Origin: JAWXTP01 sp044433415
GTDB taxonomy: Bacteria > Bacteroidota > Bacteroidia > Bacteroidales > Rikenellaceae
Direction of reading: 5' to 3'
Assembly (NCBI GenBank): GCA_044433415.1
Contig: JAWXTP010000042.1
Span: 1 to 21,680 of the forward strand
Length of the DNA stretch: 21,680 bases
Shown: positions 7,561 through 15,366 of the stretch, piece by piece
How positions within the stretch are numbered: position 1 is the first letter of the stretch
Layout of the letters: the number at the start of each line of letters is the position of its first letter
Program-made: the position numbers and the translations under genes
Notes under the pieces: generated by a model
Seen by the model: only the letters and a program-made list of their open reading frames with translations
The model's database searches: none
Told to the model about the DNA's origin: nothing

Positions 7561-7690
7561 GGGTCAAACAGGGCAAACAGGGTCAAACAGGGTCGCGACA
7601 AGCGACTAAATGATTATAGTTATAATATTTTGTGATTATTTCTATAAATATTTAGTCGCTTGTCGCGACCCTGTTTGACCCAGTTCGACC
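7561..7690. repeat. Large palindrome with embedded 10-bp tandem repeats
   Basis: Perfect 32-bp inverted arms (7580-7611 and 7650-7681) flank a 38-nt AT-rich centre. Both outer parts consist of degenerate copies of GGGTCAAACA: three on the left from 7561, and GGGTCGAACT/GGGTCAAACA on the right read in reverse. They lead into the GC-rich core GGTCGCGACAAGCGAC. A partial extra copy of the core (ACGCTTGTCGTGA) occurs at about 7742-7754. The element lies between the convergent obg gene and the propeller lipoprotein gene, so it may act as a bidirectional terminator, but its size and internal repeats look more like a mobile intergenic repeat. Confidence 0.85.
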
Positions 7691-7768
7691 CTGGCAACTT
7701 TATCAGGGCTCAGCAGTACTATTTTTAGTAATACTATTTCTACGCTTGTCGTGATTAATCATTTATCA

Positions 7769-8770
7769 TTATTTCCCTTTCTCTATTTCATACACAACAA
7801 ATGGTGATTCAAGAAAAGGAGACACACATACAAATGAATTATTTAGATAAGTTATGTGTGAAAATATACCATCTAGTTTGTATTTATGTTTTGGGTTTCC
7901 CCTCCAGTCGTACTCTTCTATGTAAGTTGCAGATTTTTCACTTATTTCATTAGGAATCAATCCTATATAAGTTAAGAAGATGCTATTTTCAGTAGTTGAT
8001 ACTCCCCAATAATAGATTCTAGAGTTATCCTCGTCTAAGGTTGAATTATCTAAATTAGTTATCTCGCTATCCGAACTTTTACATATTTTAATAACATCAC
8101 CATTCTTATCCAATATGTCAAAACGTCTAAAATATTGGTATGCGTATACAACATCACAGGTTTTAGGATTTATGCCTATCGATCCTTTATAACTAAATGG
8201 ATCTGCGAATCGCTCTCTCAAATCGGGGAATCGGTAAAATTCCGACAATTTATTATTTTCCACTTTTTCTATAGTTCCGCCATTTTGTTTGCTGAAATTT
8301 TCGTACAAATAGAACGAACCGCTATTATATATATCTTGAATCATTGCATCGTTTGACTTTTCAAAATCAACCTGTTTGTTGGATTTAACATCTGTAATAT
8401 TATTATGATGCACATCGTATATTTCAATGCTATTGCTATAACCTTTCACAATTTTTGGCATAATATATTCTGATTTTGCACTACCTAGCTGACCAAATTC
8501 TGATGTTAAACTCCAGTCTTTAACATTGAATACCATAAATATAGGGGCTTTTCTACCGCTGTTTTTTATGATTATATGTGAGTCGTCAATTGTATTTAGG
8601 TCTTCAGGATTGCATAATATATTATTTTCTACATTTTTAGACGTTAATGAGATGGTATCACCAAATTTTTTGTCATCAATGTTGACTTGCTCTGAGGAAC
8701 AACTCGTAAGATTTAAGTAAGAGAAAAACATAATGACGAACATTCGTTTAACTATACATAACTGCTTCAT
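7769..8770 (-). CDS. Beta-propeller lipoprotein (TolB-like 6-blade family)
   Basis: This 333-residue lipoprotein has a signal peptide ending in lipobox LTSC (Cys24), followed by Ser-Ser-Glu. The body is rich in short beta strands with repeated hydrophobic and aromatic patterns. It ends with EEYDWRGNPKHKYKLDG and a final strand FVVYEIEKGK, as in the Bacteroidetes family of TolB-like 6-bladed propeller lipoproteins (PF15869-like). The function of that family is unknown, and an envelope-anchored binding scaffold is the usual guess. It resembles in layout the proteins at 9334-10368 and 16807-17793 (DWxG near the C-terminus in all three). It has its own promoter and a structured leader, so it need not be co-transcribed with the upstream genes. 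Confidence 0.75.
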   Translation of the reverse strand: MKQLCIVKRMFVIMFFSYLNLTSCSSEQVNIDDKKFGDTISLTSKNVENNILCNPEDLNTIDDSHIIIKNSGRKAPIFMVFNVKDWSLTSEFGQLGSAKSEYIMPKIVKGYSNSIEIYDVHHNNITDVKSNKQVDFEKSNDAMIQDIYNSGSFYLYENFSKQNGGTIEKVENNKLSEFYRFPDLRERFADPFSYKGSIGINPKTCDVVYAYQYFRRFDILDKNGDVIKICKSSDSEITNLDNSTLDEDNSRIYYWGVSTTENSIFLTYIGLIPNEISEKSATYIEEYDWRGNPKHKYKLDGIFSHITYLNNSFVCVSPFLESPFVVYEIEKGK

Positions 8771-8797
8771 AATTTAAAGTTTTAGATTTATAGTGTA

Positions 8798-8846
8798 TTG
8801 AGTTTTTGCTGGAATACTACATCGCCTAAACTCAAAAGGTAGTATT
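8798..8846 (-). promoter_or_regulatory. Structured 5' leader with two interleaved 8-bp stems
   Basis: In the transcript of the 7769-8770 gene, AATACTAC (8846-8839) can pair with GTAGTATT (8820-8813), and TTGAGTTT (8835-8828) with AAACTCAA (8805-8798). The stems are interleaved, so they form either an H-type pseudoknot or two mutually exclusive hairpins. The first stem begins almost at the predicted transcription start. This suggests control of RNA stability or translation, but no known riboswitch is recognised. Confidence 0.45.
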
Positions 8847-8853
8847 TATTTGA

Positions 8854-8884
8854 CAAATATAAACAAAATAATTTAAACTGCAAA
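8854..8884 (-). promoter_or_regulatory. Bacteroidetes promoter of the 7769-8770 lipoprotein gene
   Basis: On the minus strand TTTG (8881-8884), 19 bp, then TATATTTG (8854-8861) is a full consensus match. It gives a leader of about 75 nt. Confidence 0.7.
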
Positions 8885-8930
8885 AATAATCGAATGTTTT
8901 TATCAATAATTATACTAAGCTAAAATAACT

Positions 8931-9302
8931 CTACTTACTGTTTTTATCCGCGACTTTAAATTCATCTGGGATATCAGAACTGTCTTTGCTCGTAATTTCA
9001 AAATATCCGATTAGTGTAACTTCTTTTGAGTCTACGCTAGAAACTGCATCTTTAAACTGCTTTGAACTAGGGTCAAACATAACGATAGTATTTATTATAC
9101 TCTTATCTATATTTGATATCGTCTTAATACTTGTAATAAAAAAGTCTTCGTTGAATTTTAGGAGAACACCTTTTTGTTCGTTATCATCAACTAGAAATGT
9201 TACTGTATGTTTGTCCTGTTCTATTGTGTTTTGTCCGTAAATAGAGGCTACGTTTAACATAAAAATTCCTGTAAGTAGTAAAGTTAATTTCTTTGTTTTC
9301 AT
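8931..9302 (-). CDS. Small exported protein of unknown function
   Basis: The 123-residue product begins with a clear Sec signal peptide (MKTKKLTLLLTGIFMLNVASIYGQ, probable cleavage after YG or YGQ). The mature part of about 100 residues is acidic, lacks cysteine and ends in a charged tail. It reads as a compact alternation of strands and helices. I do not recognise a family. It starts 31 bp after the stop of the propeller lipoprotein at 9334-10368 with no promoter visible between them, so the two are probably one operon and may work at the same site. Confidence 0.7.
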   Translation of the reverse strand: MKTKKLTLLLTGIFMLNVASIYGQNTIEQDKHTVTFLVDDNEQKGVLLKFNEDFFITSIKTISNIDKSIINTIVMFDPSSKQFKDAVSSVDSKEVTLIGYFEITSKDSSDIPDEFKVADKNSK

Positions 9303-9333
9303 AGTTTTAAGTTTTGAAAGTTATATAATTATT

Positions 9334-10368
9334 TTATATTGGTAATTTATATTCTGCAATATCAACACCTTTCTCTGAGTCAGTTATAAGAGAGTATAGC
9401 TTGTGTTGATCTGCTGTAATTGAACTAGTTTGAGCATCAAGTTTTAATCTACATATTTGAGCTCCATTCCAATCGAAAACATCTACAATATCACTAGAAG
9501 AGAAATCAGTTGTCTTACGTTGAACTTTTCCTGAATAAAGTGCGAAGATATAATTATCGTTGGATGTTACAGATATATAGCCCCATCGAGTCTCGTCATT
9601 AGGGGAGAATTGGGGATATCCCATATAGTTTTTGGTAGTGTAGCTTGGTGGAAATATATTGTATTCGGTTGCTTTTACAAAATTTTGTAGTTCGTTATCA
9701 TAATTATACACCTCTAGTATTCCCGCATAGCGGTATGCTACTGCAATTTTCTTACCTTCATTATGTGCACTGAGATTTGAAAGGTAAGCCATACCTAAAA
9801 TGTGAAACTGAGACTTTATATCTCCACTTACCGTTGAATAGTCGCTGAAATATTTAATAGTTTTATTATCTAATATGGATAATCTGCCATTAGGGAAAAG
9901 TCCACTCATCGCATAACTACTGTTAGAAAGTTTTGCTATTGATGTAATTCCTTGTAATTCTATTTCTGTTTTGTTGCTAAGACAATACGTGTTTTTATCT
10001 GTATCGAAACTAAACTCCATTATCGACTGTTTGCCTGCATCGTAAACTGAGACTACATCACCTAAAGCTAGTATAGAACCTGGTGAAATAAGTTCTTCCG
10101 TAGCACGACCCTGAATCCCAAAATTAAGTATCTCTTTTTTGTTATCTAGAGGTATTGCAGAAAGTAGAGTGTTGTTAGTATTATTACGTAGAAATAGGTA
10201 ATTATCACCAATGGCAAGGTCGTATATTTTTCCGAGATTGTCAGCAATACCCCATACTTCTGATTTAAGTTCAATTTCTTTAGAAAAAGGCTCTTTAGCG
10301 CCGCTTATTGAGCAACTGATAGTTAGTGATAAATTAAGGAATATTAGGAAGAAACTATTTTTATTCAT
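9334..10368 (-). CDS. Beta-propeller lipoprotein (TolB-like 6-blade family)
   Basis: The 344-residue protein has a lipoprotein signal with lipobox TISC (Cys19). The rest shows repeated beta-blade patterns, GIQGRATEELISPGS near residue 85, and the C-terminal VFDWNGAQICRLKLDA followed by two closing strands. This is the arrangement of the BF3019-like TolB-like propeller lipoproteins common in Bacteroides relatives (PF15869). It is probably anchored in the outer membrane or periplasm; ligand unknown. It is the first gene of a two-gene unit with the small exported protein. Its only visible promoter has a good -7 box and a weak -33 box, so regulated expression is possible. Confidence 0.78.
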   Translation of the reverse strand: MNKNSFFLIFLNLSLTISCSISGAKEPFSKEIELKSEVWGIADNLGKIYDLAIGDNYLFLRNNTNNTLLSAIPLDNKKEILNFGIQGRATEELISPGSILALGDVVSVYDAGKQSIMEFSFDTDKNTYCLSNKTEIELQGITSIAKLSNSSYAMSGLFPNGRLSILDNKTIKYFSDYSTVSGDIKSQFHILGMAYLSNLSAHNEGKKIAVAYRYAGILEVYNYDNELQNFVKATEYNIFPPSYTTKNYMGYPQFSPNDETRWGYISVTSNDNYIFALYSGKVQRKTTDFSSSDIVDVFDWNGAQICRLKLDAQTSSITADQHKLYSLITDSEKGVDIAEYKLPI

Positions 10369-10437
10369 TATAGTTATATTTTAGTCATTGTCATTTATTT
10401 GCTTGTAGTGTCTATTTAGTATATAGTATTTGTTTAG

Positions 10438-10468
10438 CAAATATAAATAAAAAATATTAAATTATAAA
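10438..10468 (-). promoter_or_regulatory. Probable promoter of the 9334-10368 operon
   Basis: On the minus strand TATATTTG (10438-10445) is a perfect -7 box. The -33 position 19 bp upstream reads TTTA instead of TTTG. The leader would be about 60 nt. Confidence 0.5.
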
Positions 10469-10489
10469 AATAATTAATATTTTTGTGAG

Positions 10490-10537
10490 AAACTCCTCTT
10501 AATTATCACCATTCATAGGCGCAATTAAGAGAAGTTT
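10490..10537 (-). terminator. Inverted repeat ending the Rpn nuclease transcript
   Basis: The 15-bp arms (10490-10504 and 10523-10537) match at 14 positions around an 18-nt loop, starting 37 bp after the stop of the nuclease gene. The T tract on the minus strand is short, so termination may be partial. Confidence 0.6.
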
Positions 10538-10573
10538 AATAGGGATATAGTTTGTAATCTTGAGGAAGTTTTC

Positions 10574-11479
10574 TTAAGTGATATTGTTTATCTCATCAAT
10601 TGACCAACCAGTAACCTTAGAAATGATTTTTATATCAATATTTTGTGACTTCATGTTTTTTACTAATTCTAGGGTGTTTGCTTTTTTCCCTTGTTCAATC
10701 CCTTCTTTTAGACCTTCTTCGCGACCTTCTTTACGACCATTAAATTCAGCTTCTTCTATTTGGTAAAAAAGATTTTCACTATCTGACATAGCATCTAGCA
10801 CTTGTTTTTGATAGCGATTATATTGCTCTCTACTTAGGATATCTAACTTTAACTTCTCACGCACCTCATCTAAACCACATGCTGTAGCACTATCTGGCAG
10901 CTCTCCCGTTTTTAAGTAGCTTATCCATTCATCTAATGGAGTTGTAGCAACTCTATCAAAATCATTAACTTTCAGGATATAATATTCTGGATAAAGCTGA
11001 CTAATTTCTTTTGCATTAAACCTTTGTTGTTGGAATTCAGACAGTTCTAGTACGTCATTATGATGTATTCCGCGGAATTCAGTTTTACCATGGTAAACAA
11101 TATCATCACCTACTCCTAAAGAGAAGTAGACTATGTTTACACTATATATTTTTTTAATTTTACTATAGCTTATACCTTTTTTTATGTATTCTACCACTAG
11201 TTTTGAAGTGCCAAAAAGCATGCGTTGAAAATAGTCTTGAGCAGTATTCCCCTGAACTTCAATTATTATTAGTTCACCCTTAGAATTTTCTGCTAGTAAG
11301 TCTACACGGTTGTGTTTATCATCCTCGGTTTCTTGATTGCTTTCGCTTTCAAGAAGGTTTTTAATTATTATACGTTCATTTAGAAGAGTAGTTAAAAAAC
11401 CCTCTAGTATACCAAAGTTCGCCTTGTTACGAAGCAAACTCTTCATTGCCCAGTCAAATCTAATATAGCTCTTTGTCAT
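10574..11479 (-). CDS. Rpn-family recombination-promoting nuclease (PD-(D/E)XK, transposase-like)
   Basis: The 301-residue cytosolic protein belongs to the Rpn/PDDEXK_2 family, often annotated as putative transposase. Its relatives, such as E. coli RpnA, are DNA endonucleases that raise recombination frequency. The catalytic core is visible as NRVDLLAENSKGELIIIEVQ, giving Asp60, Glu74 and Gln76, with Gln in the last position as usual for the family. YFQRMLFGTSKLVVEY follows, also typical. The C-terminus has the characteristic charged repeat GRKEGREEGLKEGIEQGKK and a final helical segment. Such genes are scattered and often multicopy in Bacteroidetes, and no inverted repeats bound this one. 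It has its own promoter and terminator. Confidence 0.88.
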   Translation of the reverse strand: MTKSYIRFDWAMKSLLRNKANFGILEGFLTTLLNERIIIKNLLESESNQETEDDKHNRVDLLAENSKGELIIIEVQGNTAQDYFQRMLFGTSKLVVEYIKKGISYSKIKKIYSVNIVYFSLGVGDDIVYHGKTEFRGIHHNDVLELSEFQQQRFNAKEISQLYPEYYILKVNDFDRVATTPLDEWISYLKTGELPDSATACGLDEVREKLKLDILSREQYNRYQKQVLDAMSDSENLFYQIEEAEFNGRKEGREEGLKEGIEQGKKANTLELVKNMKSQNIDIKIISKVTGWSIDEINNIT

Positions 11480-11515
11480 AACTTTATAGTTTTAAAAGTT
11501 TATTGCCTTGTTATG

Positions 11516-11546
11516 CAAATATAACACAAATAGAGCAAATTGCAAG
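11516..11546 (-). promoter_or_regulatory. Promoter of the Rpn nuclease gene
   Basis: On the minus strand TATATTTG (11516-11523) is preceded at 19 bp by CTTG (11543-11546), a one-mismatch -33 box. The leader is about 30 nt. Confidence 0.55.
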
Positions 11547-11621
11547 CATAAAGTTAAGAATTGTTATTACTAGAGATTAATTTATATATTTAGACGTTGT
11601 GAAGCCTTATAAAGGCAAAAT

Positions 11622-11685
11622 GCCATAAAAAACTTCTAGAAACTGCTAACATTCAAAATCGAATAAAATCAGTTCCTAGAAGTTT
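11622..11685 (-). terminator. Intrinsic terminator of pepT
   Basis: The 16-bp arms (11630-11645 and 11670-11685, one mismatch) flank a 24-nt loop. On the minus strand a T6 run follows the stem. The gene stops at 11707, 22 bp before the stem. The arm contains AACTTCTAGAAACTG, which recurs in the hairpin after the NVEALA gene at 16550. Confidence 0.8.
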
Positions 11686-11706
11686 CCTTAGATATTTTAT
11701 AGATAT

Positions 11707-12921
11707 TTATCTATTCACCTTAACAACCTCAATAATAAATTCTACAGCTTTTTCCAAAGTTTGTAGTGATGCAAATTCATTACGACCATGGATGTTAACA
11801 CCGCCTGAGAAAATGTTTGGACAAGGTAGTCCCATAAATGAAAGTCTACTACCGTCAGTTCCACCTCTAATAGGAGAGATTTTAGGCGTAACACCTATCT
11901 CTTCCATAGCTTGTTTGGCTTTTTCAACAACTTCCATGTGCCCGTTAGTGATAACGTCTGCCATGTTAAAGTAAGAATCTTTAACAACACATTCAACAAC
12001 ACAATTTTCTGTATTGAATTGTTCGCAAACTGCTTTTATTGTTTCTTTACGTTTTTCGAATATTTCTTTAGAGTGATCTCTAATAATATAGCTCATAGTG
12101 CTGACTTCTACATTGCCTTTGAAATCATTTAAATGATAGAAACCTTCCCTATTACAAGTGTTCTGAGGGCGCTCGTTAGGTAAACTAGCATTGATTTGCA
12201 TAGCCACCTCTATAGAGTTTATCATTTTGTCTTTTGCATATCCTGGGTGAACGTTGCGACCATGAACAGTGATATTTGCAGAAGCTGCATTGAAAGTTTC
12301 ATACTCTAAAGAACCTAATTGACCTCCATCTAAGGTGTAACCAAAGTCTGCACCAAATCTTTCAACAGAGAAATGATCTGCACCGTGACCTATCTCTTCG
12401 TCAGGAGTAAATGCAACGCGAATTTTGCCATGTTTGATTTGAGGGTTGTTAATTAAGTATTCCGCAGCAGTTAGAATTTCTGCAACACCAGCTTTATCGT
12501 CAGCGCCAAGTAGAGTAGTTCCATCTGTAGCGATAAGAGTTTGACCTACAAAGTTTTTAAGCTCAGGGAAGTCACATACTTTTGTAACTATACCTTCTGC
12601 CTCGTTTAAAACTAGGTCTGAGCCGTCATAGTTTTCTATGATTTGAGGTTTTACGTCTTTACCGCTCATATCAGGAGAAGTATCAACGTGAGCTATAAAC
12701 CCTATTACTGGGGCTTCTTCGTCACAAGTTGCAGGAACTGTTGCCATAACATAACCATATTCATCCATAGTTACTTCTGTTAAACCTATAGACTCACATT
12801 CTTCTTTTAGGGCCTTTAAGAATGTAATTTGAGTTTCTGTTGATGGAAATGTTGTTGATTTAGGATCTGATGTAGTCTCTACTTTTACATAGCCTAAAAA
12901 TCTATCTAATACACTTTTCAT
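11707..12921 (-). CDS. pepT: Peptidase T (tripeptide aminopeptidase, M20B)
   Basis: This zinc aminopeptidase removes the N-terminal residue from tripeptides in the cytosol. At 404 residues it has the normal PepT length. Metal ligands and catalytic residues are visible in order: HVDTSPD (His78, Asp80), LLGADDKAG (Asp141), TPDEEIGHG (Glu175, Glu176), LDGG (Asp198) and GGVNIHGRNEF (His378). The dimerisation domain lies between about 205 and 320. The gene is monocistronic, with a terminator just downstream. Together with the POT transporter it fits use of short peptides, and glutamate dehydrogenase diverges from it. No clear consensus promoter was found; TATTTATG at about 30 bp upstream is the best -7 candidate. 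Confidence 0.96.
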   Translation of the reverse strand: MKSVLDRFLGYVKVETTSDPKSTTFPSTETQITFLKALKEECESIGLTEVTMDEYGYVMATVPATCDEEAPVIGFIAHVDTSPDMSGKDVKPQIIENYDGSDLVLNEAEGIVTKVCDFPELKNFVGQTLIATDGTTLLGADDKAGVAEILTAAEYLINNPQIKHGKIRVAFTPDEEIGHGADHFSVERFGADFGYTLDGGQLGSLEYETFNAASANITVHGRNVHPGYAKDKMINSIEVAMQINASLPNERPQNTCNREGFYHLNDFKGNVEVSTMSYIIRDHSKEIFEKRKETIKAVCEQFNTENCVVECVVKDSYFNMADVITNGHMEVVEKAKQAMEEIGVTPKISPIRGGTDGSRLSFMGLPCPNIFSGGVNIHGRNEFASLQTLEKAVEFIIEVVKVNR

Positions 12922-13057
12922 ATTTTGTTTTTTATGTTTTCAACCATAAATATAAGATATTATTTGCAATTATACAAAAAAATGGATTAACTTTTTATAT
13001 GGGGAGTTCTAATAATTGGTTTTATTCGATATATCATTGTTAAAAATAGGGGAAGTA

Positions 13058-13080
13058 TATAAAAATTCTTGATTTTTATA
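13058..13080. repeat. Short inverted repeat between pepT and gdhA
   Basis: Perfect 9-bp arms (TATAAAAAT/ATTTTTATA) surround a 5-nt centre in the divergent region. It could be an operator for either gene, though the AT-rich background makes chance quite possible. Confidence 0.35.
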
Positions 13081-13167
13081 AAAATGTTAATCTTATAAAA
13101 AATCACATATTTTAATAATTTTGATAAAATTTTTGCATAAAAGTGAATAATGTATAATAATTTTACA

Positions 13168-13175
13168 TATCTTTG
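13168..13175 (+). promoter_or_regulatory. -7 box of the gdhA promoter
   Basis: TATCTTTG matches the Bacteroidetes -7 consensus exactly, 87 bp before the gdhA ATG. No good TTTG is present 19-21 bp upstream, which suggests dependence on an activator or another sigma factor. Confidence 0.5.
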
Positions 13176-13261
13176 CGGTGTAGTTATGAAAAAGTGTTAA
13201 TATTTATTAGCATGCTTTTTTGAACTTATATTAATTATTACGTGCTTTAAATTATAAAGGT

Positions 13262-14599
13262 ATGGACGTTAACAAACTTATGGCAGATTTAGAGGCTAAG
13301 CACCCTGCCGAAAGAGAATTTTTACAAGCTGTTAAGGAAGTGTTGATTTCTATAGAAGAAATCTATAATCAACACCCTGAATTTAAAAAACATAAAATAG
13401 CTGAGCGCTTAGTTGAGCCCGATAGAATCTTTACTTTTAAAGTTCCATGGGTAAATGACAATGGTGATGTGCAAGTGAATCTAGGTTATAGAGTTCAGTT
13501 TAACAATGCTATAGGACCTTATAAGGGTGGTTTGAGATTTCACCCTAGTGTGAATCTAAGTATACTTAAGTTCTTAGGTTTTGAACAAACTTTCAAAAAC
13601 GCACTTACTACCTTACCTCTTGGTGGCGGTAAAGGCGGTTCAGACTTTAACCCTAAGGGAAAGAGTGATGCTGAGATTATGCGTTTCTGTCAAGCGTTTA
13701 TGCTTGAGCTATGGAGATATATAGGTGCTGAGACTGATGTCCCTGCTGGTGATATAGGTGTTGGTGGTCGTGAGATAGGCTATCTTTATGGCATGTATAG
13801 AAAATTAGCACGTGAGAATACAGGAGTACTTACTGGTAAAGGTATGACTTATGGTGGTTCGCTAGTGAGACCTGAGGCTACAGGTTTTGGTGCTATTTAT
13901 TTTGTGAAAAGAATGTTACAAAATGCAGGGCATGAGTTAAAAGGTAAGACTTTATCTATTTCTGGTTTCGGTAATGTTGCATGGGGTGCAGCAATGAAAG
14001 CTACAGAATTTGGTGCTAAAGTTGTTACTATTTCTGGTCCTGATGGTTATATTTATGATGCTGACGGTTTAGATGCTGAGAAGATAGATTATATGCTTGA
14101 TTTAAGAGCTAGCAATCAAGATATAGTAGAGCCTTATGCTGAGCGTTTCCCTAGCGCAAAATTCTTTGCAGGACGTAAGCCTTGGGAAGTTAAAGTTGAC
14201 GTAGCTCTGCCTTGTGCAACTCAGAATGAGTTAGGTGCTGAGGATGCTAAAGCGTTAATTGCTAATGGTGTTATGTGTGTAGGTGAGGTTTCAAATATGG
14301 GCTGTACTCCTGAGGCTATAGATTTGTTGTTAGAACATAAGATAATGTATGGACCAGGTAAAGCAGTTAATGCAGGTGGTGTTGCTACATCGGGCTTAGA
14401 GATGACACAAAACTCTATGAAGATTAACTGGACTGCCGAAGAAGTCGATGCTAAGTTACACCATATTATGATGTCTATACATGATGAATGTGTACGTTTT
14501 GGCACAGAAAGAGATGGTTATATAAATTATATGAAAGGTGCTAATATAGCAGGATTTATGAAAGTAGCTCGTTCTATGGTTGAACAAGGAGTTATTTAA
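13262..14599 (+). CDS. gdhA: NADP-type glutamate dehydrogenase (hexameric class I)
   Basis: This enzyme interconverts glutamate with 2-oxoglutarate and ammonium using NAD(P)(H), linking nitrogen assimilation and amino-acid fermentation. It is 445 residues, the standard length for the 50-kDa hexameric class. The substrate domain shows GPYKGGLRFHPSV (Lys88), GGGKGGSDFNPKGKS with catalytic Lys124, and PAGDIGVGGREIGYLYG with catalytic Asp164. The Rossmann domain has GFGNVA (235-240) and, at the end of the next strand, TISGPDG. A serine instead of an acidic residue here favours NADP(H), although cofactor use cannot be settled by reading alone. The start MDVNKL is the first ATG and suits the family. 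It is monocistronic, with a long hairpin about 70 bp downstream. Confidence 0.96.
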   Translation: MDVNKLMADLEAKHPAEREFLQAVKEVLISIEEIYNQHPEFKKHKIAERLVEPDRIFTFKVPWVNDNGDVQVNLGYRVQFNNAIGPYKGGLRFHPSVNLSILKFLGFEQTFKNALTTLPLGGGKGGSDFNPKGKSDAEIMRFCQAFMLELWRYIGAETDVPAGDIGVGGREIGYLYGMYRKLARENTGVLTGKGMTYGGSLVRPEATGFGAIYFVKRMLQNAGHELKGKTLSISGFGNVAWGAAMKATEFGAKVVTISGPDGYIYDADGLDAEKIDYMLDLRASNQDIVEPYAERFPSAKFFAGRKPWEVKVDVALPCATQNELGAEDAKALIANGVMCVGEVSNMGCTPEAIDLLLEHKIMYGPGKAVNAGGVATSGLEMTQNSMKINWTAEEVDAKLHHIMMSIHDECVRFGTERDGYINYMKGANIAGFMKVARSMVEQGVI

Positions 14600-14670
14600 T
14601 AAGGTTTTTATAGTGAGGGAATGTCCCTAAAAGGTAAACGTACTTATCTGCAATTACTTATAGTCTTTAG

Positions 14671-14732
14671 AATTTTGCAATTACCCCCATTTTTGGCACT
14701 TTCGAGCCAAAAATGGGGGGTATTGCAAAATT
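14671..14732 (+). terminator. Long hairpin downstream of gdhA
   Basis: The 27-bp arms (14671-14697 and 14706-14732) pair with two mismatches around an 8-nt loop. The core is a C-run/G-run (CCCCCATTTTTGGC), flanked by AATTTTGCAA/TTGCAAAATT. The stem is followed by TTGTTTAA. It probably terminates gdhA, but at this length it may also be a repeat element. The G-run differs by one base between the arms. Confidence 0.65.
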
Positions 14733-15110
14733 TTGTTTAACACTTTTTTGAAAAAGGTGAACAAAAACTCGCCTTAAGTTGCTATTCGAGGCAACTGAGC
14801 GCACAATTTTTACAAAATTGCCTAGTGACGTTTTGTTGCGTTTTGAAAGTTATTCTTTTAATATTAAAAATAAATTATTATATTTCTCCTGAAAATGGAT
14901 GAGATAACAAGATAGCTATATTGTAATAAATCAGCGATATAGCTATTTATTATGATGTGTATATTCGTAACAATTTGTTAAGTAGTGAGTTATGTTGTTA
15001 TTTTAAACAATGGTGTTGCCTACTTTTCCCTTTGAGTTTCAAAAAATGTAAGCGACCTTTACGAATATGTATTGTAGGGGACTTCCAAAAACTTTTACTT
15101 CTCCATACTT
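14733..15110. other. Gene-free stretch between the gdhA hairpin and the direct repeat
   Basis: No credible gene is present. There is a further hairpin at 14912-14946 (9-bp arms ATAGCTATA/TATAGCTAT, 17-nt loop) and a small one near 14812-14820. A 72-codon open frame at 14957-15175 has an unlikely, cysteine-rich composition and runs into the repeat, so I treat it as chance. Confidence 0.45.
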
Positions 15111-15352
15111 TTTCCCATTGTAAATTGTACAAAAAATACTATATTTGTGAATGTCAAGACCACATACTTTCATAAGCTTATTTTTAAAAGTGAATACTAA
15201 GTTGATTTGGAACATGTAGTTAATGCTACTAAGTCCGTATTATTAAGATAATGAAAGATGTAGTCTTTGTTTATATGTAAATAAAATTATATTATACAGC
15301 GTTTTTTTATTTCGATACGCTTGTGAGAGAAAGTTTTATTATATACATTTGT
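15111..15352 (+). repeat. Direct repeat, left copy (about 242 bp) with two promoters
   Basis: This block recurs at 18309-18549 in the same orientation with about a dozen substitutions, mostly transitions, and one 1-bp difference in a T run (about 95% identity). It contains no conserved reading frame. Both copies hold two promoter-like pairs: ATTG-19 bp-TATATTTG at 15117-15147, and CTTG-20 bp-TACATTTG at 15320-15351. The second sits directly before the response regulator gene. Homologous recombination between the copies would remove the four-gene cassette between them. Confidence 0.9.
15320..15351 (+). promoter_or_regulatory. Promoter of the response regulator gene, inside the repeat
   Basis: CTTG (15320-15323), a 20-bp spacer and TACATTTG (15344-15351) form a near-consensus Bacteroidetes promoter. 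The ATG at 15367 would follow a leader of only a few nucleotides. The equivalent in the right copy (18517-18548) precedes the acyltransferase gene. Confidence 0.6.
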
Positions 15353-15366
15353 CATAAAAAAGAACT

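Noticed and set aside
14957..15175. 72-codon frame rich in cysteine
   Set aside because: It runs from unique DNA into the direct repeat, is not kept in the right copy and resembles no family.
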